Positions 1 to 14,534 of a stretch of 64,000 nt of DNA are shown here, piece by piece. The first letter of the stretch is position 1. The number at the start of each line of letters is the position of its first letter. The translations under genes and the position numbers were made by a program. The notes beneath the pieces were generated by a model that did no database searches, was not told the origin of the DNA, and saw only the letters and a list, made by a program, of their open reading frames with translations. This DNA is from Phylloscopus collybita (lineage: Eukaryota; Chordata; Aves; Passeriformes; Phylloscopidae): positions 9,344,501-9,408,500 of the forward strand of contig JAJNNQ010000009.1 of NCBI GenBank assembly GCA_027886175.1, in the 5' to 3' direction.

Positions 1-3000
1 ATATGAACTAGATCAAGGTCCCCGTCAACTCCAGCAACAGCCCTGAGAACATAATATAATCAAGTTATGTAGAGCCAGCTACAGAACAGTAATCATGTGG
101 GTGGAGGAAAAGAAGAGGATTTCACACTAACCAGCTTTAGAATTCTAGCTGGGAATAAAATAAACCTCATTTATAATGTCCTATTACTAACATCTATAAG
201 GAAATTATTTTTTCCCTACTTTACATTACATTTTTCTTAAATTTCTTTAGAATTTCTTCTACTAAAAAGGCATACAAATAGAATCAATAGAAAAGAAAAA
301 GAATAGAAATAAGCATGAAATTAGGAAAAAACCTTCATAATCACAAATTGATATATACACACACACAGATATCCAGACACTCACATGCACTTGCAAGCAC
401 TATAACATCTTTTTACAATCAGGTTTAACATTTGAGACTACAAGGCAGATTTATTGCTAAAAAAGCGTTAGATTCCTTTCTTATTAGAAATATCTTAAAC
501 TTGACACATGATTTCCATAAGAAATTGATATATCTCTGGTTAGCATATTCAAGAGAAGAGTACATTCTGGTTTGACAAAGAAAGTGAAGAATAATTTTGA
601 GAAAAATATCCTGAGAAGGAAATTCAGTCAAAGTTGATCAAGGCGCAGTTTAACTTTGTAAAGGTGTAATGGGAATACAGGATGATTTTCTCCCAATATC
701 TCTCATGTCAAATATGCTCAGCCAAAAGATGAGTTTTCTACCCTCAGGGCTTCCATCCCAGCCTGGGAATGGCAGCCCCAGCTGTGCTTTTTTTCTGGCC
801 CTTCTATTGTCATTAGTCAGGCAGACTCTGCAGAGCAAGCTTTGATCTGGCAGTTGTGCTGTCACAACGTGAAGCAGAATCTGGCCCCACTCCCACAGAC
901 ACATCACTTTTCTCAAGGCCCTTCACTGGCAGGGCAAGTCCATTGAGTCAAAAATGCAAGCTGAAGACAAGCACAGGAGATACATTGAGTGATAAAGAGC
1001 AGCTGGATGCAGATATTAAAATGGTCCATTATGATACTTAAGAGAAAATGATTCTTTTGATAAAATTATTAACAATCAAATGCAATAAAGCTATACTTTG
1101 GACTGAAATTACATCATTGTTTAATGATTTTAGAAGCAGTGATTTACGAGGAGTGGTTAAAACTCAGTAATTGGTGGCTCCTTGGGAACACAGGCCAGGG
1201 GGAAGAAACTGGATGATTTCCACTGCTGCATAACTACCAAAAATAATCACATATGCTGTTTTTACCTAGTAAGACAAATTATCAGCCCAAAGAAGGAAAC
1301 GGAGGGATGAGCCCCCTCCAAGCCATAAGATATCAGAGAAACTTATAGTGGGATATATATATATATATATTTTTTTTAGCAAATGCATAGAAAAATCTTG
1401 TTTTTATTAAGAATTTGATGTCTCAAAAACAAACTGTTGTAGCATTTTGGAGGCCGTACATTAGGTTAGAGAAGATTTTAGATCCATTGAGGTCTGACGA
1501 GACTATATATATGAGCAGAGGGAAGGGATTTGTGAACTTTTGTGCTGTGTGTGCTGTTATCTATGTTTCTAGATAGCCACAATACAAAATCAAACCTGTT
1601 ATAACTCTGTAGTCAGCAATTTGAGGGAATAAAATGTTTGCTGAATATTTTACTTTTAGTGTTGGACCTCAGGCAGCTGAACCAAAGAAACTTTTGGGTT
1701 GAATTTTCTGAGCCTGAGCCTGACATGCTAATAAGCATCAATAATGCAAGGAAAGTTTTTGGGTACTTCTGAAATTCTTGTATCTATAATTTATCACAAA
1801 TGATTTCATAAGCACACTTTGAGGTATTTGTCAATATCTTTACCTTCTGATCTTTATTTCAACAACTCAGAATTACAATGATCTCACTTCTACCATGCTC
1901 CACCTAACAGTGTCAGCTGGCATATGTAGACTGTAATCTTGATTCCAATGCAATTTTTCAGGGAAAGAAGATGTAACTGATCTGGTTTAATGAAAACTGC
2001 AGAATGAAACTTTCCTACCCAGACTACTTTTCTTCTTTAGAGTTTTATTTATTGTAATTATTTAATTAATTATAAATTAAGCAGAATATTTAAAAATATT
2101 GTGTTTCTCATTGGCATAATTGTACTGATGAACTCTAACAGCAGACACTATTTACTCAATGAAGATGTTACACCCTCAACGTCTATTTAAAAATGTCAGC
2201 TACAGAGCAGTTTCTGAACTCCAAAGTCCCTTTACCCAGCTTTACAAACACTTAGGAATAGTCCTTTCTTCTTTTTATTGAAAAAAGACCAAAGCTCTTA
2301 CAGCTGCTAAGAAAATCTCCAGAAGAGAGTATAACTAATATAGAGAATTTGAAGCTATATCCCTGAAGAATAAACTAATCTCATTCCAGTGGACTCCTCT
2401 GCCAACAGTACTTAAAAGGTAATACTGTTATTTCATTTGTGCTTAAATCATGAACCAGAGGAAAAGCCGTGTGATACTCTGCAGGCAAAACACAGACCAG
2501 GGCCCTCTGCCCAGCTTCTGAAAATAACAGGCAAACAAGGTGCACACAGGAACACAAACCTGAATAGGAAATTCAGGAATGGGAAAGCTCAGCTGCATAA
2601 TTTTTCAAATTGAGGGAGAAATGTAAGACAAAGTTGAGGTTTTTTTGCATTTTCATTTACAAAGTTACTACTACCACAACATAAGTGCATTGTACCAGTG
2701 TGAGCACTGTGTCCACACATTGATTCACAAGGACAGTTTACTGTTCCTCAGCTGGCTTTAGGATACCACCTCTTCTGTCTTATAAAGCACAGATGCAATG
2801 GACCCTGATAATCTGACAGCTTCTTCCTTTTTGGCTGACATTTCAGAATAAATTAATACTTTAATTTTTTTCCCTTCAAATAGAACAAGAACTTTCTTAG
2901 GAACTATCTATTTTTCTCAATTTCAGTAGTGGTTTTTGGGTTTTTTTTTGTTTGATTAAAATTCCCCCACTCTTCGCAGAGTACTTTGCAACTAAAACGT

Positions 3001-4905
3001 TCATGCCTTAGCAGTCTGGGACCATTTGTTTGTTTAGTAGTTTTACTTAGGTAAATTCAGGATTTTCTGGTTGAATTTTTAATGTTTTACATTCAACCAC
3101 TGAGTTTTCCAATGAAATTCAGACTAACTTTCAGATCAGACATCTCTTCCTCTAGGTTAAATGTATTTCTTGACCAAGTGAACCGTGTGGGATAAAGCAA
3201 GTGCAACACAACCAACAGTTCAGATCACATAACAGGGTTGTTACAATGCTTCAGAATTAAAATAGCCCAACTTGACTGCAGGGTGGTGTAAACACAAGCA
3301 GCCTCAATATGCCTCTTCCCTTTCCTGTGAACACAGGCTCTCATTATCTCCCTTGTGCTTGTCTGACACCATGCTGAGCCTCTTGGGGAAAACAGCTCTG
3401 CAGACTGTAATTTTAGACTTTTTTTGAGGGATTAGTTTTCCTATGCATATGAGTTTTAACACTTTACAGAAGTTCTCCCGAAAGATTATCTGTTGTATGA
3501 CCTAATTCTTCATAATTTTTTCGTTAGTGCTTCACCAGGTAATTTCACTGACCTTAACAGCATTATTATCAGCATGAAAACGGTGCAATGGATGACAACT
3601 GAAAAGCCCTTTGGGTTTCTTGTAGTAGCTGCATAAATGTATATTTCATGATACAACCATTAGATATTTTGGAGTTTTAAACAACCATACTGAAATTCTA
3701 AGAATTTAGAATCTTCTGTTAAAAGTTTCATGGGAGACCTTTGGTATTATTTTATTAACAATTTTTCTTTTATTGAACTACCTCTATTTTTCCCTAAATG
3801 CCCCAATATTTTCTTCCTCTAGTTCAGTGCAGCATTAGGAAAACACCAACACTCACCTGAAATTTCACAGCTATGCACTATTTATTATTATTATCATGAA
3901 TACCATGATTCAGTTAATTACCACGGACGTGTAACAGTACACATCTCAAAATGTGAATCATAAGCATCAGTACCTTCCATGACGAGATTACGATTCAATT
4001 TTACTTCAAGCAGGAAACCCTTTGTTTCCAGTAGTCCAGGCTTATTTAGCAGGGGAGCAATTTTCTGCAAACACTAACCAAGTACAGTCTGCTCTGGACA
4101 AATGTCTTCCCTACCTCCAGTGGATCCCTTCATTGTGAAATATTTGATGCAGTTCATTTGGGTGAATATTAATGAAGAGGCAACTTCAACCAAGACATCT
4201 GAAAACAAAACCAAATCAAGACAAACATGCTTGCTGATGTGCAGGAGCCTTCAATCAAAGGCCATCTGAAAACTTGCTGGGTTCCTCAGTCTGCCCCTCT
4301 CATAATCTTGGAATACAAAGTTTATCCAAAAAGTTCCGTGATCCCCATTTATACTGACTGATTTCCAGCAACTGGCTTAAGGGCACTGCCATGCTTAGAA
4401 AGCAAGTGAAAAACATGCAATGTTCTCACCGAGTAGTTTAAAATGGCATTGACTATTGGCAAGCTGGTTACTCAGGAAGACAAAACTATTATTTTATTCA
4501 TACAACCTTCTGCTTAGACTGATTTGTGTTTCAGGCCTTGCTACCTTCACATTCACATTAAAAGACACACCTTTAATGATTCAGTCAGTGCCTTACACAG
4601 CCAATGTATGCTGTTGCTTGTTTACTCCCTATGCCTAAGTGCTTTATAACAAAAACCTTTTCCCTGCCATGTTTGTCCAAACAGAAGAGCTGCAGTGGTT
4701 TGTCCCTGCCTTGGGTTCACTTTGCCTTCACAAGGTGCTCACAATCTTCTCTCTGCCCCATCTTAGCAGGACAGGGGGAGAAAATTATAATGAAAAGCTC
4801 AAGAGTAAAGACAGGGAGGTCACTCACAAATTACTGTTGCAAGTGAAACAGACTTGACTTGGGGAAGAGTCATTTAATTTATTGGTAATGACTAACAGAG
4901 TAGGA
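1..4905. other. Intron sequence, no gene seen
   Basis: AT-rich intron downstream of the SORCS2 exon. It holds an (AT)9 run followed by T8 at 1353-1378. Open frames here are short (under about 90 codons), overlap on both strands and resemble no protein I know. No repeat family was recognised. Confidence 0.6.
1353..1378. repeat. (AT)9 microsatellite plus T8
   Basis: A dinucleotide AT run of about 18 bases passes directly into eight T residues. It is a simple repeat with no evident function. Confidence 0.85.
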
Positions 4906-5248
4906 TAATGGCTCACCATGACCTTCACCAAAGGCTGCAGGGGTGTTTATGCTCTGGCACCTGAAGCACCTCTTCCCTCTCCTGCACTGACCTTGGTGTC
5001 TGCAGGGCCATTCCTCTCCCACATTCTCACCCCTTTCTTTCACACCTGTTGGGCACTTTTTACCCTTTCTCTAATCTGTTCTCACAGAGGCACCACCAGC
5101 GTCGCTCCCAGGCTGTTTGGCCAGTAGAGGGTTTTCCTTGGAGCTGGCTGGGACTGCCTCTGTCTGACACCAGGACAGCTCCTGATCTCATCCCACCGAA
5201 GCCCTGAATGCTCCTGCTACCAAACCTTGCCACACAAACCAGTCACAC
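4906..5248. mobile_element. GC-richer avian interspersed repeat, family not named
   Basis: The stretch is clearly GC-richer than its flanks and reads like a module I remember seeing many times in bird genomes: a part with CCTTCACC...GGCTGCAGGGG, a part with CACTGACCTTGGTGTCTGCAGGG, an AGAGGCACCACCAGCGTCGCT core, and an end with CTACCAAACCTTGCCACACAAACC. I think it is long-terminal-repeat class, but I cannot name the family or confirm its orientation. The 69-codon plus-strand frame inside it (4918-5127) is not convincing as a gene. A repeat-library search would settle it. Confidence 0.5.
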
Positions 5249-6390
5249 ACATCATCACACAGAAACAGAAACAAAACCCTTCCCAAGTGATTAAGTCAAA
5301 CATAAGAATAACTGCCCATACAGATTATTAGCTTTACACACAAATAAAAACCTCAATGACAAAGGCTCAATGAAATCCTCTTTGCATTTCTCTCTTTCAG
5401 GACTTAACATGGCTGAAATCCCCTCTTTCACCAGACACTTGAATAGCCAGGCACTTGACATAAATGGGTACAGCTGTGACTGAGTATCTGTATGGAATTT
5501 CATGATGAGAATATAACTTTATCCCCTGAGAACAAGTGCTTTATCAAAATAAACTCATCATTCTTTATTTTTATGTTCTTACCTCTCAAGAAAATAGAAA
5601 ACCTGTAGCTAAAAATAAGAGCACAATACCCATAGCATTGGATCCAAATATCTGAGCGAGTCAAGGATAAAGAATTCCTAAAGCTCTAGATAGTCATAAA
5701 AGAAATGTGTTGGGCCTAATTCTCTGGTAATTACCAATTCATTTCTTACTGTCCCAGGGTATATTTGTGCTGGTGTAGACAGCTGATTCACAGTCTGTTC
5801 TTTGCTAATGTATTACTAAGACCTATTTTGAGAAATCAAAAGGATTTCTCAATGCTGCATAAGCCTTGGGGACTTAGAGGAATAGCAGCAGACCTAGAGG
5901 AATCCCAAACTCCACTACACTTTCTTCTTCTCCAGAATTACCACATAATACAGCACTTTTTAAAATGGGTTTCATACACAAAATCATTCATATACCACGT
6001 AATGGGTGGGTGTTTGATGTTTGGCTGGGATAGCTCATATATATGCATTCCATGCTACAAATGCATCAAGAACTGAAAAAAGCACTTATAAAGGATGAGT
6101 ACTATAACATCTCTTAAACAGAAATCATTACACTGGGAAAAATGCAGTTTGTAGGCATTTTTACATAGAAGTAAAACTGAACACAGCAAGAGAAGTTCCT
6201 TAATTTTACAGAAAAAGAAGTTGCTTAATTTTTTTTAAATAAGGCTAATTATTATTTATACAGAAATAAAATATTTATTTTCTATATGTTGATACAATTT
6301 TTTCTAAATTACGGTGTGACTTAGTATTTTATTGTTAGTTTCAAATCTGCCTTTCATGCTTTTGCTTTATACTCTTCTGGTTTTAGAATA
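5249..6390. other. Intron sequence, no gene seen
   Basis: Unremarkable AT-rich intron. A 103-codon plus frame (5765-6076) and a 70-codon minus frame (5291-5503) have no recognisable domain and no convincing coding context. Confidence 0.55.
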
Positions 6391-6566
6391 GGGTAGAATA
6401 AACTATTTCAGTTGGAAAAGGCATGAACAACCCTCCAGTTCCCCTGCCTGACCTATTTATCACTGACCAAAGTTTAAAGCAAGTGGTTGAGGGCATTGCC
6501 CAAATGCCTCTTAAACACTGACAGGCCTGGAGTATCAATCAGCTCTCTGGGAAGCCTCCTTTGCCT
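6391..6566 (-). mobile_element. CR1 LINE 3' fragment, minus orientation
   Basis: Read left to right it matches the reverse complement of a CR1 3' end: degenerate GTAGAATA, then TTTCAGTTGGAAAAGGCATG, CCCTGCCTGACC, TTGCCCAAATGCCTCTTAAACACTGACAGG and CTCTGGGAAGCCTCC. The element is truncated on its 5' side, as is typical of CR1, and is fairly diverged. It lies in the sense orientation of SORCS2. Confidence 0.75.
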
Positions 6567-7005
6567 CCTAAAATGCTAGGAGAAGACAAAGTCTCATGAA
6601 GGCTTAGTCAGCTTTCTTTTCCAAAAGAATTAATAAACAAATAAGAAAATCAGTTAGGATGGTGTAAGAAAAGACCACACTGTATCATGGAAGAAAGAAA
6701 ATATTCTGTACTCCTAAATTAGAGATGGTTATATACAGTTTCCACTGATGCCAATGATATTTTCATTTGTTCCACTATCATGAAACATCAAATTCCACAC
6801 ATTAAATCTAAAAATATGTTTAAGGAAGGATCAAGAACACTTGGAAAGCAAATAAACCCTAGAAGATGATATTAATATATTGCTTATAAATCTATAATAT
6901 ATATGAACATAAATATTTAAAATACTCAGTCTCTACTGACCTTCCCTTAATATAAATACATAACAGATTCCATTAAATTAATTGTGTTTAGATTTTCATT
7001 GAGCA

Positions 7006-7023
7006 AAACAACAACAACAACAA
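7006..7023. repeat. (CAA)6 microsatellite
   Basis: Short trinucleotide run within AT-rich intron, visible directly. Confidence 0.85.
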
Positions 7024-8683
7024 AAAAGCTTTTTCAGGAAATGCAGGAAGATCTGGCTGCTTCTGGAGGCACAGAAAAAACCTTTTTTTACAAAGCATAG
7101 GAAAATATTATGACTGATAATATTTGTAGTTACCAGACTGACATAAAAATCTTAGGCTATATTATTAACCTCAGTGGCAAAGCTCAAACTGAAATCAAAG
7201 AGGAAACATCTGCTGAAGATCTGCCCAGTGAAATGTTCTTGGCACAACCAGCCTCAATCAGCAAGAGACATGCCCTCATTTATCATGAGATGTACAATTA
7301 GTTTGACACAATATTTTTAACATATCAAATATATGCTGACAGGAAAACAACACTGGACTTGGTGTCCTTACTGTCAAACGGTTACAAAGCCCAATTCTCA
7401 CATCTGTTGAAAACGACACAAACACTTTTTTCTATCTAGCACTCAGGTAATTTGGGTGACAAAGGCCATAAATACTGGAAAGTCTCACATGACAGACAAA
7501 CTCCCACTGGAAAGCCATCATGTCCAATAATCCACTCACAGCTCACTCTTTATATATTGCAAATATCCATATGAGATAGAAATAAAATATATATATTTAT
7601 TCTATGTAAGTTTATGAGAAGGATAATTTGGTAGTGATGCACTAACATCTGTTTCCAAACCCTTGCTGCTGCTGGCTGATACAGTTTTTCAGAGAAATCA
7701 CTCTGGCCTATATGTAGAAAAGAAGAAAAGAACCCCCTAGAAAATATTTCTAGGTTATAAATGTACAGACTCTTCAAATTTATAATTCTTATTTGTGAGG
7801 AATATGACATTTATGAACAACCATGAATGTGAAGTTACATTGGAATTACTTCAATAAATGATATAAGGAAACATAAGAATTCTGAAATACAGCAAAATAC
7901 AGCCTTATTATTAAACATGCCCTTGTTGTCTTTAATCCTTACAGAAAACAATGACAGATTATTTGAGTTGGAGCAAAACTGACACACATTTCAGTGGTTT
8001 TCTGTATTTTTCATAATTTAAGTGTGCTAAGTGTCAGATGAGGAAAAAACTCCAATAAAAAAGTCTGTGAGAGAGAGGCTGCCACTCTTCTTTCTTACTT
8101 GTTAGTGACTTGGATGGATTTTAGACTTCATGCATTTTAAAATATTTTTATTAAAGACAGATAACCACATGTCCTCATAATTTACATCCCATATAATCTT
8201 GCTAGGGAAGAATTTGTTATAAGGCAGACATGACATTTCTGAGACACAGAGCTACTTAAAAACAACTGTACCTTCCCACAGGGTGCAAAGTGTATGGCCT
8301 ATGAAACTCCACCTGCTGTGAAGAAATAAGCTGTTCAATAGCTGCTCAAAGCTGTACTTTTCAGGAGCAACTAAGCAGGAAGTGTCTGCTGAAGTGTCTG
8401 CTCTACTGTTTCAGCAGATAGAGTTGGGGCAAACTGGAATAAATCAGATGAATGTTCTACAACCCAACCATAGGCTACTTTTCTAAAATTATGGGCAGTA
8501 AGTAAGTTGCAGATTGAAAATGAGGCACTTGGAAGTGTGGAAAAGCTTGTGTATTGTTCCCAGGGCTAATGAGAACAACAGGGCAGAAGGGCAGGTTAGG
8601 TCTTGTGCTTCCCCCTCTTTCAGACAGGGTTTGAACTGTCCATGTGTCTCTGCCCTGATCACAACCTTCCCCCTGCCCAGCTT

Positions 8684-8701
8684 CAGCAGCAGCAGCAGCA
8701 C
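8684..8701. repeat. (CAG)5-6 trinucleotide run
   Basis: Short CAG run in a slightly GC-richer patch. It is intronic and falls inside overlapping minor frames on both strands, so it is not evidence of a polyglutamine gene. Confidence 0.8.
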
Positions 8702-11700
8702 ACGTACCAGCACAACCTTGGACTCACCAAATTATGCTTTGGGCAGTGGCCAATGTATCTGTAGATACCATAACACCTCTGTGTGCTTTGTACCAGAACT
8801 TTAGGCAGGTTTTGGTTTGTTGCTTTTTTTCACCCTGAGTATGGCCAGGACAAATACTTAATTCAACACAAGGGTGAAACAGCTACGTGAAAATCTGGGA
8901 GGTTCACAGATAAAAGCAAGATCAGGTATCTATTGCAATACTGGCACCACCCCCAGCAAACCACAAAATACCACCAAAAGACAGATATGTTTCCATAGAC
9001 ATATGGAAAATTATACTTTGCATATCTGACAAAGATCAGAGGCCATTTAGAAGCCATGCAGGGAACACAAGTGTCTCACACAGTATGACTTAAACTTATA
9101 ATAAAAAAATAAATACTTAAACATTGAAATTAAATGTGAAAGGTGGAAGTGAGTGTGAAACTGACACTTGAAAAATGAAAAAATAAAATTAATTAAAACA
9201 CTATCAACATTTTAATTTTGTTTTTAAAGAAGCTATACCATTTCCAAAATAATTTTATTTGTACAATAAAGACATTAAATTACTTTTCAAACATTTTGTC
9301 AACCTGTTTAAATTACTTGATAAATACTTTGTGAGACACACACAATGTGAGATACCTGCTGAGCTGAAAATGAAATAGTTAGATATATATGTCCTCAATA
9401 AAGTCATATTTTTCACCAGTTTCCTTAACAGTATAAGTGTATATATGGCTTCAGTTAGCAGATATGATCCAGTCTCTCTTAAAAAAAAATATAGATCTTT
9501 CTCTGCAAAAAGACTCCTCAGAGGAGAGGAGCTCAAAAGATCAATTTCACCAGTAAAATTGAGAGTGATTTCGTTCAACATTGCAGCTTTCTTTAATCTT
9601 GGGCTCCATGGATCCAGACCTGTAACCCTTCCACATGCTGATGCTCAGTATGATCCCTGGCATGAGTATGACTTTGCAAAGAGGGTACAGAAACATTGCC
9701 ATCTTCTGCAAAGGATGCCAAGGTTCACACAGTCCTCATCTCTACCTCTGCAAAGATCTTCTTGGATTAGAATGAAATACTTTTGCTGCTCATTTTATTA
9801 TTTCAAAAATAACAGACTTCTTACCAAAAAAAATGATCTTTAGAAACTCGTTCCTGCAGAAGGTTCCATTTTTTCCCCAAGTCAACAGATACATAAATCT
9901 AGAAAAGGAGAAAAAAAGCTGAAAAATTAGATTATAGGAAATTGATAATACTCTACATCTTCAAAGACAAGCCCTATATCACTATTAGAAAGACAGATTG
10001 TACACAAATTAAAAGAAAAAAAAAAATGAACCCAGAAACACATTGCCAGGAGCTCAGTACCTTGGGTCTCAGAGTAACAGATTTTCATAGAGAAATTATT
10101 TTAGAATATCATCTATAATACAAGGAAAATCCTGCAACAATGACTTTTTGTTTACTGTGAAAACACAATTCGTTTGAGGTCAAATGCTTTTTTTACCTCA
10201 GCATGGTTACACAAGAGGGATGGTAAAAGGGCACTTCTCCTTCTTCCCATTCTTTGACCAAAGAAGCACAAATGTTTCCTTTATGCTTCAAGCCTTAATG
10301 CCATCAAAAACTCTTAAGCCAGGAAGTCAGTGGATTTAAAACTCTGCTAAAATAGGACCAAAATACATTACAGAAATGTTTAAGAGATTTGATGAGAGAT
10401 GTGCTTGCCACAGACACTAATTTGTAACCCAGGAGAAGTGGTCCTTCAGCACAGAGGCAGAAGATGGCCTGGAGGAGAAGGATTCCAGCTCTACCTTCTC
10501 TATGAACATTTCCCCTCTGGTAAAAACACAAATGCTAATGATATGGATGGATATCAAGAGTGCAGATGAAAGATGTTTTCTCCCAGAATAATGTGGGATC
10601 TAAAATAGCTCTTAACTAATCTCCTTCCTTTAGCATTTGCCTTCAAAATGTGTTTCCTCTAGTTAAAATAAGAATTTTCTATCAGACCTCTAAAAAGACA
10701 GATTTGAAGCCCCCCGCTGTCTGCATGCATTTCTTATTTGATCCAATTTACATAAGATGGGTTTTCTCTTGATATCTCTAATAAGGGGGATAAAAAGGCA
10801 AGTAAAACTGTTCTCTGATGTAGAAGTCACCAATTCAGTAACTGAGTGTTCTGGGGGAAAGGATCTTATAAGGAGTAGTAAGGAATGTTTATGTTTTAAA
10901 ATGACATGTTCAATGACAAAAGATAAAAATCCGCACAGTTATGTATCCTGTTCTGCCGTAGAAAAATGGCAATATTAATATGTAAAGGTTGAGGTAATGT
11001 AGCATAAACTATATGGGTAAATTTGCTGAAGTTTGAATTAGAGATAGAAGAGAATTTCTTAGTTACTCTGCACTCCACAATGACTGGGATTTCTTCCATT
11101 GCACACTTGATTAAAGTAGATAGACCACAGGGTAGGAAACTACAATAAGGACTCAGACTGCTTACTGTAGTATTCATCCAGTCAATGCCCAGACAGAAAT
11201 GATCCAGGATCAAAAATTCTTCATCCTCAGAGCTAAAAGGGCTGCAGAGCCAGCCTCCTGCTAAATTTCTGGTATTAATTTAATGTGGCTAAGGATTTGC
11301 TGCAATCAGGGTATTTTATAACATCATGCTCTGAGCAACCTCCTTGTGGGCATGGATGTGGCTGTGAATGGACTGGACTGTGCAGGGTGAAGAACCTAAG
11401 CTGCTTACTTCTTCAAACACTTGTCACCACAGGCATTGTAGGAAAGATAACCATTGAGTTTACCATTTTTGTAGAAAGTCCCTGCTCACTGAGTAACCTC
11501 CCTCAGTAGGCTGCTTAAATCTGGGACAGTTGATCACTTAATGCACTATCCTAACACCTTTGTCTAAGCTGCAAGGAAAGCCAAGAATTCAGAAGTTCCT
11601 GGCAAGAGGGAAGAGGACTATTTAGGATAAGGGACAACACTGGCACGTGAACAAAGGGATATATTTTTGTCATCAATGAATTTCAGAAGAAAATGAAAGA

Positions 11701-14525
11701 TTCTTGCCCTTTGAACAGTGATGGCTGTACAAGAGAAGCCAAAGGCCACCTCCTCTCCCCAAACCCAAACTACCTGCTCACACACACATTTAAGATTGAA
11801 TTCTACGAGCTTATGAGTGAACAGTTTGGCTTTGCAGGGGAAAGAAGCCCCTGCAATCTTACTGTAAGGGAGAATAAAGTAGGGCATATTCAAACTGAAA
11901 TGAAATTTTAACTGACACAGTATTTAAAATAGATTAAAAAAACCATCTAACTAACTTACATGTACATTTTCTGTAATAAAGAACCCAAGTGACCCGTATG
12001 TATTCTGTTTTTCAACAGGTACATATGATAAAACTGTTAAATGAGATTAAATGGGATATTAAAACAGTTATTTTAGTGGACTGCAAAAATCTCTGGCTGA
12101 AGCAAACAGATCTAATAGGTCTTATTATTCTGCTTATTCTCACTTGTGCAATAAATATGTGGAAAAGCTTTTTAAAATATATTGAAAATATTACTCTGAT
12201 TTGCCATTATTTCATCCCTTCTGCTTCCAAATGAACAATTAAAATTATTGCATCCTTAAAAATTTAAAAAAAAAAATCTAGAAGCATTTATGTAAGCTCA
12301 GCAAATAAAAGATTGTTATTCATTATAACTGAGGGGTAGCCAGAAAAGAGTCTATAGATTTGAGGCAGTAAATGGATTAATCCAACCACATTGACTAGAT
12401 TTGCATTCATTTATAGTGTCAGCTAGAGGCTAGAGATTTATTTAAAAAGAATCTAGGGTTCTGAATGAAAGAACAATGCATATTTTGCAATATGAAATAA
12501 GCCCTAAATCAAATCAAAAGCTGTGAAAAAGGCCATGATGCTCCAGTAGACAAAGAAGCCTTGCTGACTGCTATTTATGAAGGACCTGATTCCTTGCATT
12601 CCTTGCAGTCTCTGAAGTGCCTTTGTAAGAAATCATTTGATTAACAGGAGCAAATGGTTTCTCCTGAGTTTTAGATTGTGTTACATTCTGATACTACTTT
12701 CTTTTGGGGGAGGTAAAGTTACTTAACTCAAAAACCTAGAGTGTACTGACTCCTCAGGGCAATTTCAGATCAACATTATCTCTCAAGATCATTGATTTTT
12801 GTACAGTGACCTTTTCTTGTGTCAAGTTGCAATTTTGATTTTCAATTCCTTCTCTGCCAACATCACTTTATCTTCCTCTCCCTTCTAGGCCAAATATATC
12901 AGATTTCAACCAAAACACAAGCAGGTTACTGACCCAGTTATAGTCAAAGGCATCCTTCATTCCTACACATCTAAGGCAATGATGTAGGACTGGTCAAGGA
13001 AGTCTTTATGATTGACTCTTTTTAGTGTCATTGAAAGCCTGAGAAAAATCCATCAGATTACCTAATCCTTCCAGCTACTCCTGCAGAACTACTCCTTACT
13101 GATTATTTTTAAATTATTATTTTTTTGTCCAGTCACATTTTAAGCATGGTAAATAGTAGCAGCACTCCTTTTGGGAGATTATCCAAGTATAAAATGCCTA
13201 ACAACCTTCCTAACATGTTTAATTCATTAAAACACACACCAACTGCTTCACTTTGTACTTCTACCTCCTGCTTTCTTCTGACAAATACTGCTACCCACTT
13301 GTTGTGGGCTGGACAACTTGTTCAATACACTTTGGACTCTCACACTTCATGATTCTGCCACTCTGTAACTATAAAAAATTCAGTAATTATATCTACTGTC
13401 AGGAACAAAAGTCAAACTGAAAAAATATATTTTCATAACAAAGGCTTTTCATTACTTCAAGCCTCCCTGAAGTATTTTATTTACATAACATGCATTAAAA
13501 ATATTTTTCATAGTGTTAGGATTTTAAATCAAAGGTAAGTAAAATATTTAGTGTAATTTGTGACTTAGTTTGGTTTGCTATGTTTTTTTTTCTATTTGCA
13601 AAAGCCTGTAAACATGAATTGGTTTGGGATCAGCTGTTAACTTAAATATTCAAAAGCATATCCAAAAGGATGACTTGATATAACATCACTGGAATCAGCG
13701 CCGTATTTGGCTGCAGTATGTGCAACTTCTCTGACTTACCTCAATACCTAAATATCTGTGAGGTATGATGAGGGTAAAATGGACTGGAGCTTACCAATTT
13801 CAGTTTAAAATAGGAGTAATGGTAGAGGTGAGTCAAGGCTGCTACCAGGACCAGAATGAGCTTGCAGCTGCAGTGTTGGCACTGTGAGAAAGAGATGAGC
13901 TACACCCTTACAGATGGTGTGCACACTCACCAGTGCTTAGTCCAACCCACCCTGAAAATTGACTTCACAGTTTACCCAAAAGAAATCTCAAAGAGGCTTA
14001 CAATTTACAAACATAAACAGCTCCTGGATCTGAAAGTGGTATAAAGCCATCATAAGGGAGGTAATTATTCTACATTTGTACAGAGTCACTGATTCCACAA
14101 ATCCTATTCTGCTATATGAGTGGGCAGTTTGTTTTGTATGAGTTTATTTTATATCCTGTGAATAGCCTTTGGAGGAAATGTTTCAACTGCATCAACTTTC
14201 TACTGTACTATAAATTGCTTATAGTCACTTTCTAGGGAGAAGCATGTTCTATTATTATTTAACTGTATTATGCAGAAGGATAAATATTCCCATAAATATT
14301 CCCAATATCCATATCAACTGAAAATACCAGGATTGAAACTACCATAACCACAAAGATTTGGACACAAATAAAATAAATATTTTAATAAATCTCAAAAACA
14401 GTATATGATTTCTTTCTGGGCAGTTGGTATTTCATAAAACCAAAGACTAATCAGCATGTCAGAATTGATTTATATAATCTTAACAGAGTAATTCTTAAAT
14501 TGCAAAGAAATGCAGAATCTTCAAG

Positions 14526-14534
14526 CCTTACCTT
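14526..14534 (-). promoter_or_regulatory. SORCS2: 5' splice site of the SORCS2 exon
   Basis: On the minus strand the junction reads AAG|GTAAGG, close to the vertebrate U1 consensus. The GT occupies 14531-14530. It fixes the exon end at 14532 after a complete lysine codon. Confidence 0.88.

Larger units (their letters stand above)
6567..14525. other. Intron sequence between a CR1 copy and the SORCS2 exon
   Basis: About 8 kb of AT-rich intron. It holds a (CAA)6 run at 7006-7023, a 12-base tandem doublet (AAGTGTCTGCTG/C) at about 8380-8404 and a short CAG run at 8684-8701. The longest frame is 132 codons on the plus strand (9445-9843) and resembles nothing known. I looked here on the minus strand for the next VPS10 exon (residues following KEGK) and did not find it. 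Confidence 0.5.

Noticed and set aside
14451..14531. Continuation of the SORCS2 reading frame to a stop at 14451
   Set aside because: The GTAAGG donor at 14531 ends the exon, and the residues after it (VRLEDSAF...) do not fit the VPS10 domain; they are intron read-through.
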